Numbered from the stretch's first letter, positions 51,156-61,966 are shown. The stretch is 64,000 nt of DNA from Plotosus lineatus (GCA_024760905.1 CM045751.1:4701001-4765000); one strand, 5' to 3'. Numbers and translations: made by a program. Notes: generated by a model not told the origin, from the sequence alone.

Positions 51156-51284
51156 CCCTGCGATGACTCGGCAAGCTGTCCAATGTGTACCTCACTCTTG
51201 CCCAGAGCCATCTGAGATGGGCGCCAGCCTCGCCGCAACCCTAGTTAGGATTAAGCAGTTCAGAAAATTAATGAATGAATAACA
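51153..51284 (+). repeat. SINE-A / L2-like tail fragment
   Basis: Starts at GCCCTGCGATGACTCGGCAA directly after a long TA tract and ends AATGAATGAATAA. Confidence 0.78.
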
Positions 51285-51497
51285 CTCATGGTTAATGTCC
51301 TCACGTAGTCAGATTTGATCCACCATGTTTTCATACTTTGCTGAGGACAACACCTGTTTTTTTTTCTAAATCATTGAATTGACATGCTTAAAATATAAAG
51401 ACTGCTCTCTCACTGTACAAGGTAGAATATTTAGGGTAGGGTAATATTTAGGTAGTCCAAATTTAGGTAGCGGTTAAATTTTAAAATATTTTTTTAG

Positions 51498-51498
<1 letters not shown>

Positions 51499-51531
<33 letters not shown>

Positions 51532-51562
51532 CACACACACATACATACATACACACACACAC
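51499..51562. repeat. (TA)n/(CA)n microsatellite
   Basis: TA tract followed by interrupted CA and CATA units. Confidence 0.9.
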
Positions 51563-51717
51563 TGAAAAGAAAACGTTTTATTTAAAAAATACATATTTAT
51601 TTAGGTATGTTACAGGTATTAGACATATTTTAAAAACCTAGCAAAATGCATCAAGTTTTGATATACATACATACCGTATATGTATATATATGTATATATA
51701 TGTATATATTCATGCAG

Positions 51718-52122
51718 CTTAAGTGCATCGCGGATTTTTTTTAAATATTCATCGAAATAAAAAAATAAGGAAATTAAGGAAGAAAAGGGGAAAAGGTTAA
51801 GGAAAATGAAACAAAAACAAGGCCAATTATGCAAAAAAAAAACCTAAACAAACACAAAACAACCTAAAATCTCCCATCAAAACTACTTACATTTTTGTGA
51901 GGTGCATGCCTTTGTGTATTTATATTTTATTTACATCTTCTGCATTATTTTTTAATGTTTAATTGTTATTATAAGCATTTATAGCATTGAATATGTATTT
52001 ACTGATATTATGTACACATATACATGTACGTATAAGTCAGTCAGGGAGTTTGATTCTACTTCGCGAATTTCAGTTATCCCAGGGGATCTCGGTCCCAATT
52101 AACAGCGGAACGTGAGGGATCC

Positions 52123-52123
<1 letters not shown>
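51718..52123 (-). mobile_element. MITE-D copy 3, one end lost
   Basis: Runs from TTAAGTGCATCGCGGATTTT to the terminal GTGAGGGATCCCAG, sharing GTTATTATAAGCATTTATAG and CTACTTCGCGAATTTC with copy 2. The left TIR is replaced by a TA-rich tract. Confidence 0.8.
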
Positions 52124-52161
<38 letters not shown>

Positions 52162-52181
52162 GGTGTGTGTGGGTGTGTGTG

Positions 52182-52260
<79 letters not shown>
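52123..52260. repeat. (TG)n(TA)n compound microsatellite
   Basis: Begins exactly at the TIR end of MITE-D copy 3 and ends at the 52261 hairpin region. Confidence 0.95.
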
Positions 52261-52262
<2 letters not shown>

Positions 52263-52289
52263 AATGTAATCTTTCCCTAAATTTGGATG

Positions 52290-52378
52290 GGGGTCCATTT
52301 TCCGCAGCAGAATAAGGACCCCCGGGTCCATATTCTGATATTCTGCTGCGGAAAATAGACCCCGGGTCCATATTCTAC
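52290..52378. repeat. 25-bp hairpin with direct-repeat tail (GGGTCCAT...CCGCAGCAGAATA)
   Basis: GGGGTCCATTTTCCGCAGCA at 52290 onward pairs with 52339-52363 over 25 bp with one mismatch. CCCCGGGTCCATATTCT also occurs twice in direct orientation (52320-52336 and 52361-52377). Confidence 0.85.
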
Positions 52379-53064
52379 ATGACAACGGCATCATTTTAAA
52401 ATATGTTTCATCCAGACTTGGGACGGTTTCGCTCTCCTGATATGTCTCAGGCTGCCAAGACACAAGTCACTGCTGATCTAACGGGCGACATCTTTAACAC
52501 TCGACCGTTCTGCCTCAGCTGTAAGGAAAAGAAATCCATCAAATCCGAGACAATTGTGTTATTATTGTAAACTGGTGTTATTTCTACTGAGAGAGGAAAA
52601 AACAAAACACGCAAACACACACAGAACTTCCTCTGAGGTGAAGGTTTGATTCATGAATCTAACAACAATGCTGAGAAAGATCATTGACCTTTTCACATGG
52701 AGCTTCTCAGCTATATTCGCCGCGACACAACATTTTACACAACACGCACTGGCATTTCGAATAAACGCCATACAAAACTTTCACTAGGGCCAGTATGCAC
52801 CCAATGAATTCACACACACATGTTGCGCTTCAAACATCTTGATACTGATTTGCAGAGTTTCTCTTTTCTGTCCCAGGCTACCAGAAAGAATCCAATGCCG
52901 ATCTCATGCTCAACACGTCCTTAACCCTCGACTGCTCTGCCTCCTCAGTTGTATTCTGCCTGAGCCGTAAGGAAAAAGTAGTTTTAATGGTCACTGGGAA
53001 GCTAAACTTATTTCAGACAACACCCAGCAAAAGCACAAGACAAGGGTCATAACGGTTCGCTCTC

Positions 53065-53110
53065 TCTCCCTCTCTCTCTCACTTTCTCACACACACACAC
53101 ACACACACAG
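53065..53110. repeat. (CT)n(CA)n microsatellite
   Basis: CTCT followed by CACA. A second CA tract lies at 53347-53368. Confidence 0.9.
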
Positions 53111-53343
53111 CAGTGGTGGAGTATTGGGAGGGTGCTGGATTATAGAACCAAAAGATCGAGGGTTCAAAATCCATTATCAAGCGGGTTGTCAGAAGGAGGT
53201 GCATAGCCGTCAGCGTGTTTCTGCCCTGAAGTGGCCTGGCGCTCTGTCCAGGGTGTACTCTGCCATTGCCCAGAGTCGGGGGACATGGATGCCAGCCTCC
53301 CTGCAACCCTAATTAGGATTAAGCGGTTCACAAAATGAATTAT
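53110..53343 (+). repeat. SINE-A copy with internal deletion, L2-like tail
   Basis: Head and tail are present but about 100 bp of body between GGGTTGTCA and GTGCATAGCCGTC is missing. Confidence 0.82.
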
Positions 53344-53365
53344 TGAACACACACACACACACACA

Positions 53366-53520
53366 CACCTATGGGGAAATTTAAAAGAGACAGTTTGGAC
53401 TGAGAGAAACAGGAGCACCCAGAAGAAACCCAAGCAAACTCCACACAGATATGCAGGACTCAAACCCAGAACCATCTTGCCATGAGATGGACACGATCAC
53501 CACTATGCCACCCTGCCAGA
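53366..53520 (-). repeat. Repeat-B head half
   Basis: Reverse strand: a CA tract, then GCACCCAGAAGAAACCCAAG ... CACTATGCCACCCTGCCA. Repeat-B head with no tail. Confidence 0.75.
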
Positions 53521-54111
53521 TAATACTTCAAATGCAAGTAAGTCTGTCATACAACAGCGTTCCTGTAACATGAAAACATCCTGATGCTCCACTCCACCTT
53601 CCAGTAGAGAACTTGTGCTCACCTTCTGATGCTGAACTTCCCAGAATTTGACTCCAAACTTATTTTTCTTTAATTAACTGTACCATGTCTCACTTTATAA
53701 CCATCTAATAACTCAGTGTTTTAGGTGGTATTTCACTTTTTAAATAATTTGTGAGGTGAATATGGATTTATGTTGCTAACGTGAAGTGCGTATGTGTAAG
53801 ATAAACATGGTGCTGCAGCTACTATAAACCAATATAACTAATATAAATTAACCTTTTCTGAACTGTTATGAATAGTAAGCGAATATGAAAGTTGTGTATA
53901 ACACATTAATATACAAACTTGTATTTTTTCAAGTGTTTTTATCTCCTAAGGGCGAACATCTGACGAGACTGGAAGGAGGCAGCTAATCACCCGAGGAGAG
54001 CTAATTTACCTCAGGAGAAACAACCGTTGACCAGGACAATTCCACCCACCTGAGGTGTTTGTTCAGTCAGAAAAAGTTTTGTTCTTTTTTTAATGTAAAA
54101 TATTTATGTAC

Positions 54112-54609
54112 CTCTTTAATTTTTGCTCGTTTTTCCCTGGTTTCTGGGTCGGACGGCTCTCGCCCGGTTGCCCCGGGAGGTCGCAGGTACTCGATAACGG
54201 GCAGAGCTCCACCGTCTTCCACCTCGCCTCCTCTGTTCTTCGCAACTTGGTCCTTCTCGCTTCGGATGTCCTGTTTGATTTCATCCGGACGCTTCTGGAG
54301 CGTGTCTTTGGCTTCGAGCAGAGCCTGTTCGTGATCTTTTTTTATTTTAGCCAGAATTTTCTCGTCCTTGCCCGAGCCACCGGCGTCTACGACTGTACCT
54401 GTCCGGGCGTCGCCATCCACCGCCGGTTCGGAGCGGAAAAAAAACAGCTTGGATGAATCCGGTAGGAAGAAGATAGCTCCGAAGCAGAAGGTGATAAAAG
54501 CGCTGAAAATTAAGAGAAGAATAAATTTCTCCGTTAGCCTGAACGAGCTCGCGCTAACGGACTTCCTACTAGGGGTTGCCGTGAAAGGCATGAGAATAGC
54601 TACAGGCAT
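54112..54609 (-). CDS. man1a1: man1a1 exon 1: Golgi alpha-1,2-mannosidase IA, N-terminal part
   Basis: First coding exon of a class I (GH47) alpha-1,2-mannosidase, which trims Man9 to Man5 N-glycans in the Golgi. It encodes 166 residues. Residues 1-28 form a short cytosolic tail, and RLTEKFILLLIFSAFITF followed by CFGAIFFLPDSSK (about 24-54) is the type II signal anchor, almost the same as mammalian MAN1A1. Residues about 85-135 are a charged, probably coiled-coil stem (KIKKDHEQALLEAKDTLQK). The exon ends REKRAKIKE, the same place as the mammalian exon 1 boundary, and is followed by donor GTACAT in phase 0. The start codon has A at -3 (GAAAATGC) and the upstream frame gives no better start. 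IFFLPDSSKLF and the RLTEKF context favour MAN1A1 over MAN1A2 (RLSEKF, AFFFLPDSSKH). The paralogue call is from memory of the mammalian proteins. The exon is relatively GC-rich compared with its flanks. Confidence 0.95.
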
Positions 54610-55005
54610 TTTCTTCTCTTTCTCCTTCGTCTTTTTCTTCTTTTCCTTCTTTTATAATAGTCAAATCCCTGGTAAATTATGGTGATATCCCCTTCGGTTT
54701 ACTCTCGGTACGTGAACACTGGCGCCTGTACAGACCGGCGTGAAAGTAAATCCTCCTCAGGAAAGTTACAGCCGCACTCCAGTCGCATACTGAAACATCT
54801 GTGGCGAGACCAGAGAAACTCCTCGCTCGAGCGGCAGAGGATTATACAGCGCGGGGGTGGGGGGGGGGGGGGGGCGTAGTCGTGAGATATGATTGGCAGA
54901 GCTCTCTAACCAATCGTCCCACCTTTATTGACTAATATTATTGTGGGCGTGGTTTACACGCCACAGGAGCAAATGTCATGTGCTGTTCACGTGTTATTGG
55001 TCATA
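54610..55005 (-). promoter_or_regulatory. man1a1: man1a1 5' leader and probable promoter
   Basis: Upstream of the man1a1 start codon (minus strand). The first 50 bases upstream are purine-rich (GAAG-type) leader. Further up are a G/C homopolymer (54846-54875), inverted and direct CCAAT boxes (54892-54896, 54910-54914, 54996-55000), a GC/CACC-like box GTGGGCGTGG (54943-54952) and an E-box CACGTG (54988-54993). Clustered CCAAT/NF-Y sites with a GC box fit a housekeeping Golgi enzyme promoter. A TATAAAAG string at 54649-54656 lies only about 40 bases from the ATG and would leave almost no leader if used. The transcription start was not determined. Confidence 0.5.
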
Positions 55006-55119
55006 AAGTCCTGTTGGATGGAAAGTCTGGAAATATGGCAACTGTTGGACAATATTTAGTATACATGTTTTTTTTTTTTTTTATTCAAACAATTGAGATT
55101 AATTTATTGCACTCACTCA

Positions 55120-55234
55120 CTGCATCAGTCATTTAACAAATCACTTAACCCCATTTGGGCAGCAGGGAGGCTGGAGCTTATCTCAGCAGACACTGGGAGA
55201 ACACTAAACTGCTTGCTCGACCATCTCACAACTG

Positions 55235-55290
<56 letters not shown>

Positions 55291-55382
55291 GTCAAACCTG
55301 GTGCCTTTTCCATGTGCCTGACTGGGCTTCCCTCCAGGCATGCTGGTTTCCTCCTACAGTTCAATGACATTCAGATTTAATC
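55120..55382. repeat. L2-tail/repeat-B mosaic around a CA microsatellite
   Basis: The left part resembles a minus-strand tail (CAGGGAGGCTGGAGCTTATC). After (CA)n at 55236-55287 comes plus-strand-like repeat-B (CTTCCCTCCAGGCATGCTGG, TTTCCTCCTACAGTTCAATG). The two orientations suggest a rearranged or doubly inserted copy. Confidence 0.5.
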
Positions 55383-55417
55383 CACAAATTTTCCTGTACT
55401 GTATTTGAACTTATGTC

Positions 55418-56333
55418 CAGGGATCCCTCACTTTCCACGGTTGATGGGGACCGAGACCCCTGCGACCACGAATTTCCATGAAGTAGGATCAACCCCCCCC
55501 ACACACACACCATACACACACACACACACACACATGTATTTGTGGATACATCAATAAATACCTATTCGATACTATAAATGCTTATAATAACCATTAAATG
55601 TTCAAAAATAATGCATAAGATGTAAATAAAATATAAATACACACATACACAGATGCGCGCACACACACAGAGATGCGCACCTCACATAAAAATGTAAGTG
55701 GTTTTGTTGGGGGGGTTTGGTTTGGTTTTTTTTTGTTGTTTTTTTGTTTTTGTTTTGCAGAATAGGTCTTGGTTTGCTGTTGTATGGTTTAGAAACAGTG
55801 GCCCTGGGGAAAAGACAGGAGGCTGAGCTGGAGGTAGCAGAGATGAAAATGTTGAGGTTCTCTTTGGGAGTAATGAGGATGGATAGGATCAGGAATGAGT
55901 ACATAAGAGGGACAGTACATGTTAGATGTTTTGGAGACAAAGTCAGAGAGGCTAGATTGAGATGGTTTGGACATGTGCAGAGGAGGGATAGTGAGTATAT
56001 TGGTTAGTAGGATGCTGAGATTGGAACTACCAGGCAGAAGGCCAAGAGGAAGACCAAAGAGAAGATTTATGGATGTGGTGAAGGAGGACATGAAGGTAGT
56101 TGGAGTAAGAGTAGAAGATACAGAGGATCGGGTGAGATGGAGGCGGCTGGTTTGCTGTGGCGACCCCTGAAGGGAACAGCCGAAAGGAAAAGAAGAAGAG
56201 GTTTTCATTTGCTGTATTTTCCTTAACTTTCCCCCTATTTTTGCTTAATTTCCTTATTTTTTTTAAATTTTCGATGAATATTTTTGAAAAACCCACGATG
56301 CACTGAAGCACAAAGTGGCGAGGGATCACTGTA
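55418..56333 (+). mobile_element. MITE-D copy 4, interrupted by an RTE LINE fragment
   Basis: Left part 55418-55764 (CAGGGATCCCTCACTTTCC ... TTTTGCAGAATA) and right part 56200-56331 (CATTTGCTGTATTTTCC ... GCGAGGGATCACTG, then TA). Read together they match the uninterrupted copies. About 420 bp of RTE sequence separates them. Confidence 0.84.
55765..56215 (+). pseudogene. RTE-clade LINE reverse-transcriptase C-terminal fragment, broken
   Basis: Encodes YGLETVALGKRQEAELEVAE, MKMLRFSLGVMRMDRIRNEY and REARLRWFGHVQRRDSEYIG in one frame, then in another GRPKRRFMDVVKEDM and RWRRLVCCGDP. This is the familiar carboxyl end of fish RTE-type endonuclease/reverse transcriptases. A one-base shift near 56003 puts a stop after EYIG. 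It ends in the 3' tail GAAGGGAACAGCCGAAAGG + (AAGAAG). Similar 16-bp blocks at 55765-55780 and 56200-56215 (3 mismatches) may be an aged target duplication. It is 5'-truncated and nonfunctional. Confidence 0.85.
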
Positions 56334-57000
56334 ATCCGATTTACTGAGCAATCAACTTTGCCTATAAAGCAACACTTAATTCCAACATACACAACACACA
56401 CACAGGTTACTTTGTTAGTTACTTGGTTTGGTCATTTTGTTGACTTTTAGGAAGGTTTATTTATTTATTAAGATTAGATTTTTTTTCACCCGTCTGTTGT
56501 CCCAACCAGCACTGCCAGACATCACAGTTCTTTCTTTCCTGAGGTAGGCAGTCAGGATCCAACACCTCAATTACTTTCTGTACCAAGTGCCTGAAAACAG
56601 TCTAACATGCATCCGGAGTGTTTCCATCGCACTGGTATTTGATCCTGGCACAGAGTCATTTTAATCTCTCCACTTCATAATACACATTACCATTAGACTA
56701 CTTGTTTTGGATTACCTGTTATCTTTGTGGAGCAGCATGACGGGTACAGTGGGTAGTACAGCCGCCTCATCGAAGGAAGTTTCAAGCTTATCTGTCATGT
56801 ACAGGTAACACGGGACGCCACTACCGGCATCGATAATCATGGACTTGGAGCCCCCTCAATATTGCACATAAACGCCTGTGCTAATTACCATCAACTGTAA
56901 TCAACTACAAGAAAATTGCCACCAGCTACAAACAAAATATTGTCAACTACAATTATAATATAAACATTTATTTTTATTTATTAATACATATTACTAAAGT

Positions 57001-57327
57001 GGGGCAGTGCTGGCCTGGTGGTAAAGGTGCTGGATCACTGATCCAAAGGTTGGGGGTTCAAGACCCACTCTCCACAGGTCGTCACTGTCCCCCCGGTGCA
57101 GCTGACTGGGTTATCAAAGGCTGGCCGTGTCTCTCACTGTCTATGGTGTAAGGTTCATGGAAAAAGAATATTTTATTAATATAATATATTAGCCGCATAG
57201 CCGTCAGCGTGATTCCGCCATGTACTGGCCTGGCGAGCCGTCCAGGGTGTACTCTGCCCTTGCCCAGAGTCAGCTGGGATGGGTGCCAGTCTCCCCATGA
57301 CCACAATTAGGATTAAATGGTTCAAGG
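57001..57327 (+). repeat. SINE-A copy, L2-like tail
   Basis: Head GGGGCAGTGCTGGCCTGGTG, B-box GGGTTCAAGACCC, and a body with a local A/T replacement near 57165-57190. Tail to AATTAGGATTAAATGGTTCA. Confidence 0.86.
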
Positions 57328-57535
57328 TAAATCTTGCCTTCGCCCGGTTTCGGTTGAAATAGGCTCCTCACAACCCGAACACAAGAAATCGGTTTGGAAA
57401 AAGAATGAATGGATGAATTCATGTTTGTTCTCTTGTGACTTTGTGTCAGGTTTTGTTCGTTGTCTTTTATTTTATCTTATAGTACATTGCATTTTCATGA
57501 AATTTCAACCAGATGTGGGCAAGGAAGACTCTCTC

Positions 57536-57782
57536 AGCAGTAGCACAGTGGCTAGCACATCCACCTCACAGCAAGAATGTCCTGGTTCGAGTCCAGGACT
57601 CAGGTGTTTGTGCGTGGAGTTTGCATTTTCTCCCAGTACTTGCGTGGGTTTCCTCCAGGTACTCTAGTTTTCTTCTACAACCAAAGAACATGCACAGCAG
57701 GCTAACTGGCGGCTCCAAATCACTCCAAGATGTGTGGGTCAGCCTGTGATGGCCTGCTGAGCAGTCCAGGGTGTACACCCCC
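57536..57782 (+). repeat. Repeat-B copy, tail truncated at a C tract
   Basis: GTAGCACAGTGGCTAGCACA, CACAGCAAGAATGTCCTGG, TTCGAGTCC. It ends GTCCAGGGTGTACACCCC followed by poly-C. Confidence 0.84.
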
Positions 57783-58270
57783 CCCCCCCTCTCCCGGGGC
57801 GGTGGTCGAGGTTTGCGCCGTCGAAATGCCCATGTTTGTTTCATTTTTTGTTAGTTTGTTTGAATTAAAGTACCGTATTTAATAAAAAAGTGAATAGTTA
57901 AAAAAAAAAAAAACACTGTATATAATAAAATGCATTTAATTTTAAACATATTACTTTAATGTTCTTTTATAACTTCATTGGACTTTGAATTTGTACATTG
58001 CAACATTTGGAAGAAAAAAATCGTGGCGAAAAACATTAAACTTTTTTTAACATCGATACTACATTAAATCAAAACGTATTTAATCCGCAATGTGAGACAC
58101 ACTGTTTAAAAGAATCAACAGAATAATTATGGCTTATTTTATTTTTTATGATGCAAATGTACAGAATATCTGTTTCATCTAAAAAACAAAAACACTACAG
58201 TGACCTGAGTGCAGGTTGTTTGTTGAGTAGAACATGTGACAGCTGTGTTTATGGAACTGGCACTGGAACA

Positions 58271-58549
58271 TGACTCTGGGCGAGGGCAGAGTACACCCTG
58301 GAAAGATCGCCAGGCCATCGCAGGATGGAAACACATTGATGGCTATGCAACTCCTCTTGTCGAAAGTCAGCAATGAGTCCTGTACATGAACCTCCCACCA
58401 CAGATAGCGAGAGACGTGGCCGACCTTTGATAGCCCAGTGAACTGCACTGGGGGGGGGGACAGCACCAACAACTTGCTGATAGTGAAGTTTGAACCCTTG
58501 ACCTTTGGTCCAGTAGTCCAACACCCTACCAATGGTCCAGCACTGCCCA
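58271..58549 (-). repeat. SINE-A copy, tail truncated
   Basis: Reverse strand, from ACTCTGGGCGAGGGCAGAG to the head AGCACTGCCC. The last part of the L2-like tail is absent. Confidence 0.83.
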
Positions 58550-58699
58550 TAGAATTTCATATTATTAATATTTTATTTAATATCAACATGGTTGGCATTG
58601 TAGGACAGCAACTCAAAAGTCTCCACGTGGTTTATACTGAGTCTCACAGCATGTTGTTTGTCTTCATGTCAAATAAACCTGGACTGAGGAAGTGACTCT

Positions 58700-59022
58700 C
58701 ACTCAATTGTCAAACCATTTACTCCCATCAGGGTCGCCATAAAATTTAAACCTATCTCAGCTGACACTGGGTGAAGGCAGAGCACACCCTGAACAGCCCG
58801 CAAAACCATCACAGTGGCAAAACACTCACCAGCATTCACACTCACATCCACACCTACGTGGGGGTAATTTGAACAGCCAGTTAGTCTACTGCGCATAGTT
58901 TTGGAGTGCAGAACCCAAATGCAATCACAGAAAGTCCATGCAAACTTCCCACAAAAACAGTCTCAGATGATTGCGATGAGATGGTTGTGTGAACAAATAC
59001 ACCACCGTGTAAGGATTCAAAC
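58700..59022 (-). repeat. Repeat-B copy, diverged
   Basis: Reverse strand: CATCAGGGTCGCCATAAA, GGTGAAGGCAGAGCACACCC, GTTTTGGAGTGCAGAACCC. The head is degraded near 59000. Confidence 0.7.
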
Positions 59023-59544
59023 CTTAAATCGAAAATCTGGCTCTGCTATTTTATTTTTCAATATTCTTCGACATACTATTGTCTCCTATCTGTAACTGTG
59101 ATGTCACAGATGGTAAAACGGGCTTTAACCCGTTGGAGCCTGCTTTCCAGTCTCGCCGTGTGGAATGTTAATTGTGGTGTCGTTCGAGAATGCTCAGTTA
59201 CAGTGAAATGGATTACACACCGTTTGACACTTTGCTCCTCGCATTTCCATGAAAAGAGAGTGTCGGCGAATTCCAATCTCTTTCCTTCAATGTGAATACT
59301 TTATGAGCCTTCATGTAAACAAAACAACCAGAGAAACAAGACTGATTTGGTGTGAAATAGGAAAATCAGCACAGACCGGAGTAAAAGGCTGCTGAATGGA
59401 GGCCATTAGAGTCGCACTGTCTTTCACAGAGACATAATAACTGTCTGAATTACACAAAGTTTATGAACATTGTATGCATAAAAAAAACTTTTGTCATGTA
59501 GTTGCATGCTGGTATTTCTCTCAACAAAAGACTCCTTGGCAAAT

Positions 59545-59574
59545 ATATACATACATACATGCATATATACATAC

Positions 59575-59618
<44 letters not shown>

Positions 59619-59635
59619 CACATATATATATATAC

Positions 59636-59712
<77 letters not shown>

Positions 59713-59737
59713 TATATATATATATACATATATACAT

Positions 59738-59799
<62 letters not shown>

Positions 59800-59812
59800 C
59801 CACACACACATT

Positions 59813-59847
<35 letters not shown>

Positions 59848-59848
59848 T
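59545..59848. repeat. Very long compound TA/CA microsatellite
   Basis: About 300 bp of alternating TA and CA blocks. All open frames across it are low-complexity (YI, TH or VC repeats). Confidence 0.95.
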
Positions 59849-60086
59849 ATCGATATACAGCTATACTGTACCTTGACTGTTGTTTTGAGTTAGGTTGTTC
59901 TCGATTATATATTGGTTTTCAAAAAAATATATGAAAAATAAAAAAAAAAAGTTTACGTCATAATAATCAGATTTTATACTATATTATATACTGGTTACTG
60001 TTGTGTTGACATGTTTCTGGCATCACTGGCCCTTGCATGTATCCACTTTCTCTTAGTGAGGGCATAATCCCTCCTATTAAATATTA

Positions 60087-60187
<101 letters not shown>

Positions 60188-60294
60188 GATTTTCTGAGTA
60201 GATCCTTCCGTAGGAGAGTGCTCAATACTTTTTGGTAGAGCAAATAAACAAAAATAAAAGGACAGGACAAAGACTTTCTATTGAAACTCCATTT

Positions 60295-60349
60295 ATCACT
60301 ACAGATCTGTTTCGAGGGGTGGTGAAACCATCCTCTCTCTTCAGGTGAT
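60295..60349 (-). ncRNA. Type I-like hammerhead ribozyme motif
   Basis: On the minus strand the order is: helix I 5' strand ATCAC (60349-60345), core CTGAAGA (60344-60338, fits CUGANGA), helix II GAGAGGATGG with loop TTTCA and CCACCCCTC (closed by G10.1-C11.1, one bulged A and one A-C mismatch), and core GAAA (60313-60310). Then come helix III CAG-AT-CTG, U at 60301 and A at 60300 as the NUH site, and the helix I 3' strand GTGAT (60299-60295) pairing 5/5 with ATCAC. Every invariant core base is present. The self-complementary ACAGATCTGT helix III with a 2-nt loop is typical of minimal hammerheads in retroelements, which are thought to work best as dimers. The predicted cut is after 60300. Activity is inferred, not shown. 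Confidence 0.75.
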
Positions 60350-60450
60350 TATAGAAGAATGATCATTATAGAACATTCATTATAGAACATTCTTCTATAA
60401 TCACCTGAAGAGAGAGGATGGTTTCACCACCCCTCGAAACAGATCTGTAG
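60299..60450. repeat. Perfect 63-bp inverted repeat with 26-nt loop (hammerhead element)
   Basis: The left arm 60299-60361 and right arm 60388-60450 are exact reverse complements. The plus-strand arm repeats the hammerhead core (CTGAAGA at 60405-60411, GAAA at 60436-60439), but the sequence after its cleavage site runs straight into a TA microsatellite, so its helix I is broken. The minus-strand copy continues past the site into about 115 bp of unique-looking sequence (60184-60298) before another TA tract. This resembles partly inverted, 5'-truncated copies of a Penelope-like element or of a small hammerhead-bearing retroelement. The assignment to Penelope rests only on the ribozyme type. Confidence 0.85.
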
Positions 60451-60473
60451 TATATATATATATATATACATAT

Positions 60474-60504
<31 letters not shown>

Positions 60505-60594
60505 TACACAAGTAAATTTGGTGTTCGATTTAAGTCGTTTTTGGAATAAATCGCCACTCCTGGAACTAATTAACGACATAAGCCGAGGTACACT

Positions 60595-60595
<1 letters not shown>

Positions 60596-60661
<66 letters not shown>

Positions 60662-60668
60662 ATATATA
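60596..60668. repeat. (TG)n microsatellite
   Basis: Simple TG tract of about 70 bp. Confidence 0.95.
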
Positions 60669-60861
60669 TGATACTGCATACAATGCATTTGCTGGATTGT
60701 CTGTATTTTCCATTTTTGACCCGAATTAAATATTCTTAAATTATAAAATAAAGGTAAATTATACACAGAAGTCAATCACAAAATGTTTGTTTCATGATGA
60801 GAAAAGAAATATCCGGAAATACAATTAAAAATTTTAATATTCATTCATTGATTCGAGGAGC

Positions 60862-61156
60862 TGTTCGATCCCCTTCGGATCGTGAGGGGAGGTTGGAGCC
60901 TAAGTCAGCTGTCTCTGCCAACACACGCAGTCACTTTCACTCACATTCACAACTTGGGACAACCTGGAACAGCCTAATGTGCATTACATTGGACTGTGGG
61001 AGGAAGCTGGACCGCCCTGAGAAAACCAAAACAAGCACAAGAAGGACATGCTCCACATATTGTAGAAACGCCCTCGCCAAGCCCAGAACTCGAACCCCAA
61101 GATCATCTTTCAGCGAGGCAGACATGCAAACCTCGACAACACCAAGCCGCCAAATT
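60862..61156 (-). repeat. Repeat-B copy, diverged
   Basis: Reverse strand: GAGGTTGGAGCCTAAGTC, TTGGACTGTGGGAGGAAG, ATGCTCCACATATTG, with the head at ACACCAAGCCGCC. Confidence 0.75.
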
Positions 61157-61260
61157 GTGCTCATTTTGTTCTCCCTTAATTGTGATGTGCGTTCAGTTTT
61201 CAAACGGTCTGAAATAATCCATTTTAAGACATTCACTTATCAGAAATACTTTGATGTCGA

Positions 61261-61530
61261 AGGGTACAGATTACTGATCCAAAGGTTGGTGGTTCAAGCC
61301 CCAATAGCAACGGGTTGTCACTGCTGTCCACCCAGTGCGGCGATCTGGGTTACCAAAGGCCAGCCATGTCTCTCACCGCCTCTGGTGAGCGGTTCATGTA
61401 AAACAACCATTGCTGACTTTCGTCAAGAGTAGTTGCATCGCCGTCACCGTGTTTCTGCCCTGCCATTGCCTGGCGAGCCATCCAGGGTGTACACGGCCCT
61501 CGCCCGGAGTCGACTGAGATGGGCTTCATA
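61261..61530 (+). repeat. SINE-A copy, L2-like tail, both ends truncated
   Basis: Begins within the head (GATTACTGATCCAAAGG) and runs through the body. It ends in the tail at GGAGTCGACTGAGATGGGC. Confidence 0.83.
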
Positions 61531-61966
61531 CTCGTATCTTCTCTCATTTAAACATAACGCCAAATAAAAGCATTGCTAGATGACTCATATATGAATGAAT
61601 AATACTTTAGCCTGCCTTTCGTGCCCTGTGAATGTTTGGGATGAACATGTAACTTGTTTCAAAAACAGATCATATAATCAATAGAAGCAGCTCTAAAGTA
61701 AGCCTGACTGTGTAGTGTATCCCGCAGACGTGTCTTTAATGATTAAGGCGATATGCTGTATTCGGTATATGCACCTGCAGAAGTGCGCCACCTGTGCTGT
61801 CAGCTCGCAAACCCTAATTTATCATCATCAATTAAACCCCATCACTCCCCATTTACATTCACATGTCGTTATCAGCTGCCAAAGAAAAACCTTTCGGCAG
61901 CATGTTTGAAAAGGTTTATTAAAAAAAAACAAAACAAAAAAAAAAAAAAACATATTGATTCTGTGG

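Noticed and set aside
54649..54656. TATAAAAG as the man1a1 TATA box
   Set aside because: It is only about 40 bases upstream of the ATG, which would leave a leader of about ten bases. It more likely lies in the purine-rich leader.
59450..59934. Several overlapping open frames of 100-147 codons
   Set aside because: They are translations of TA/CA repeats (YI, TH or VC runs).
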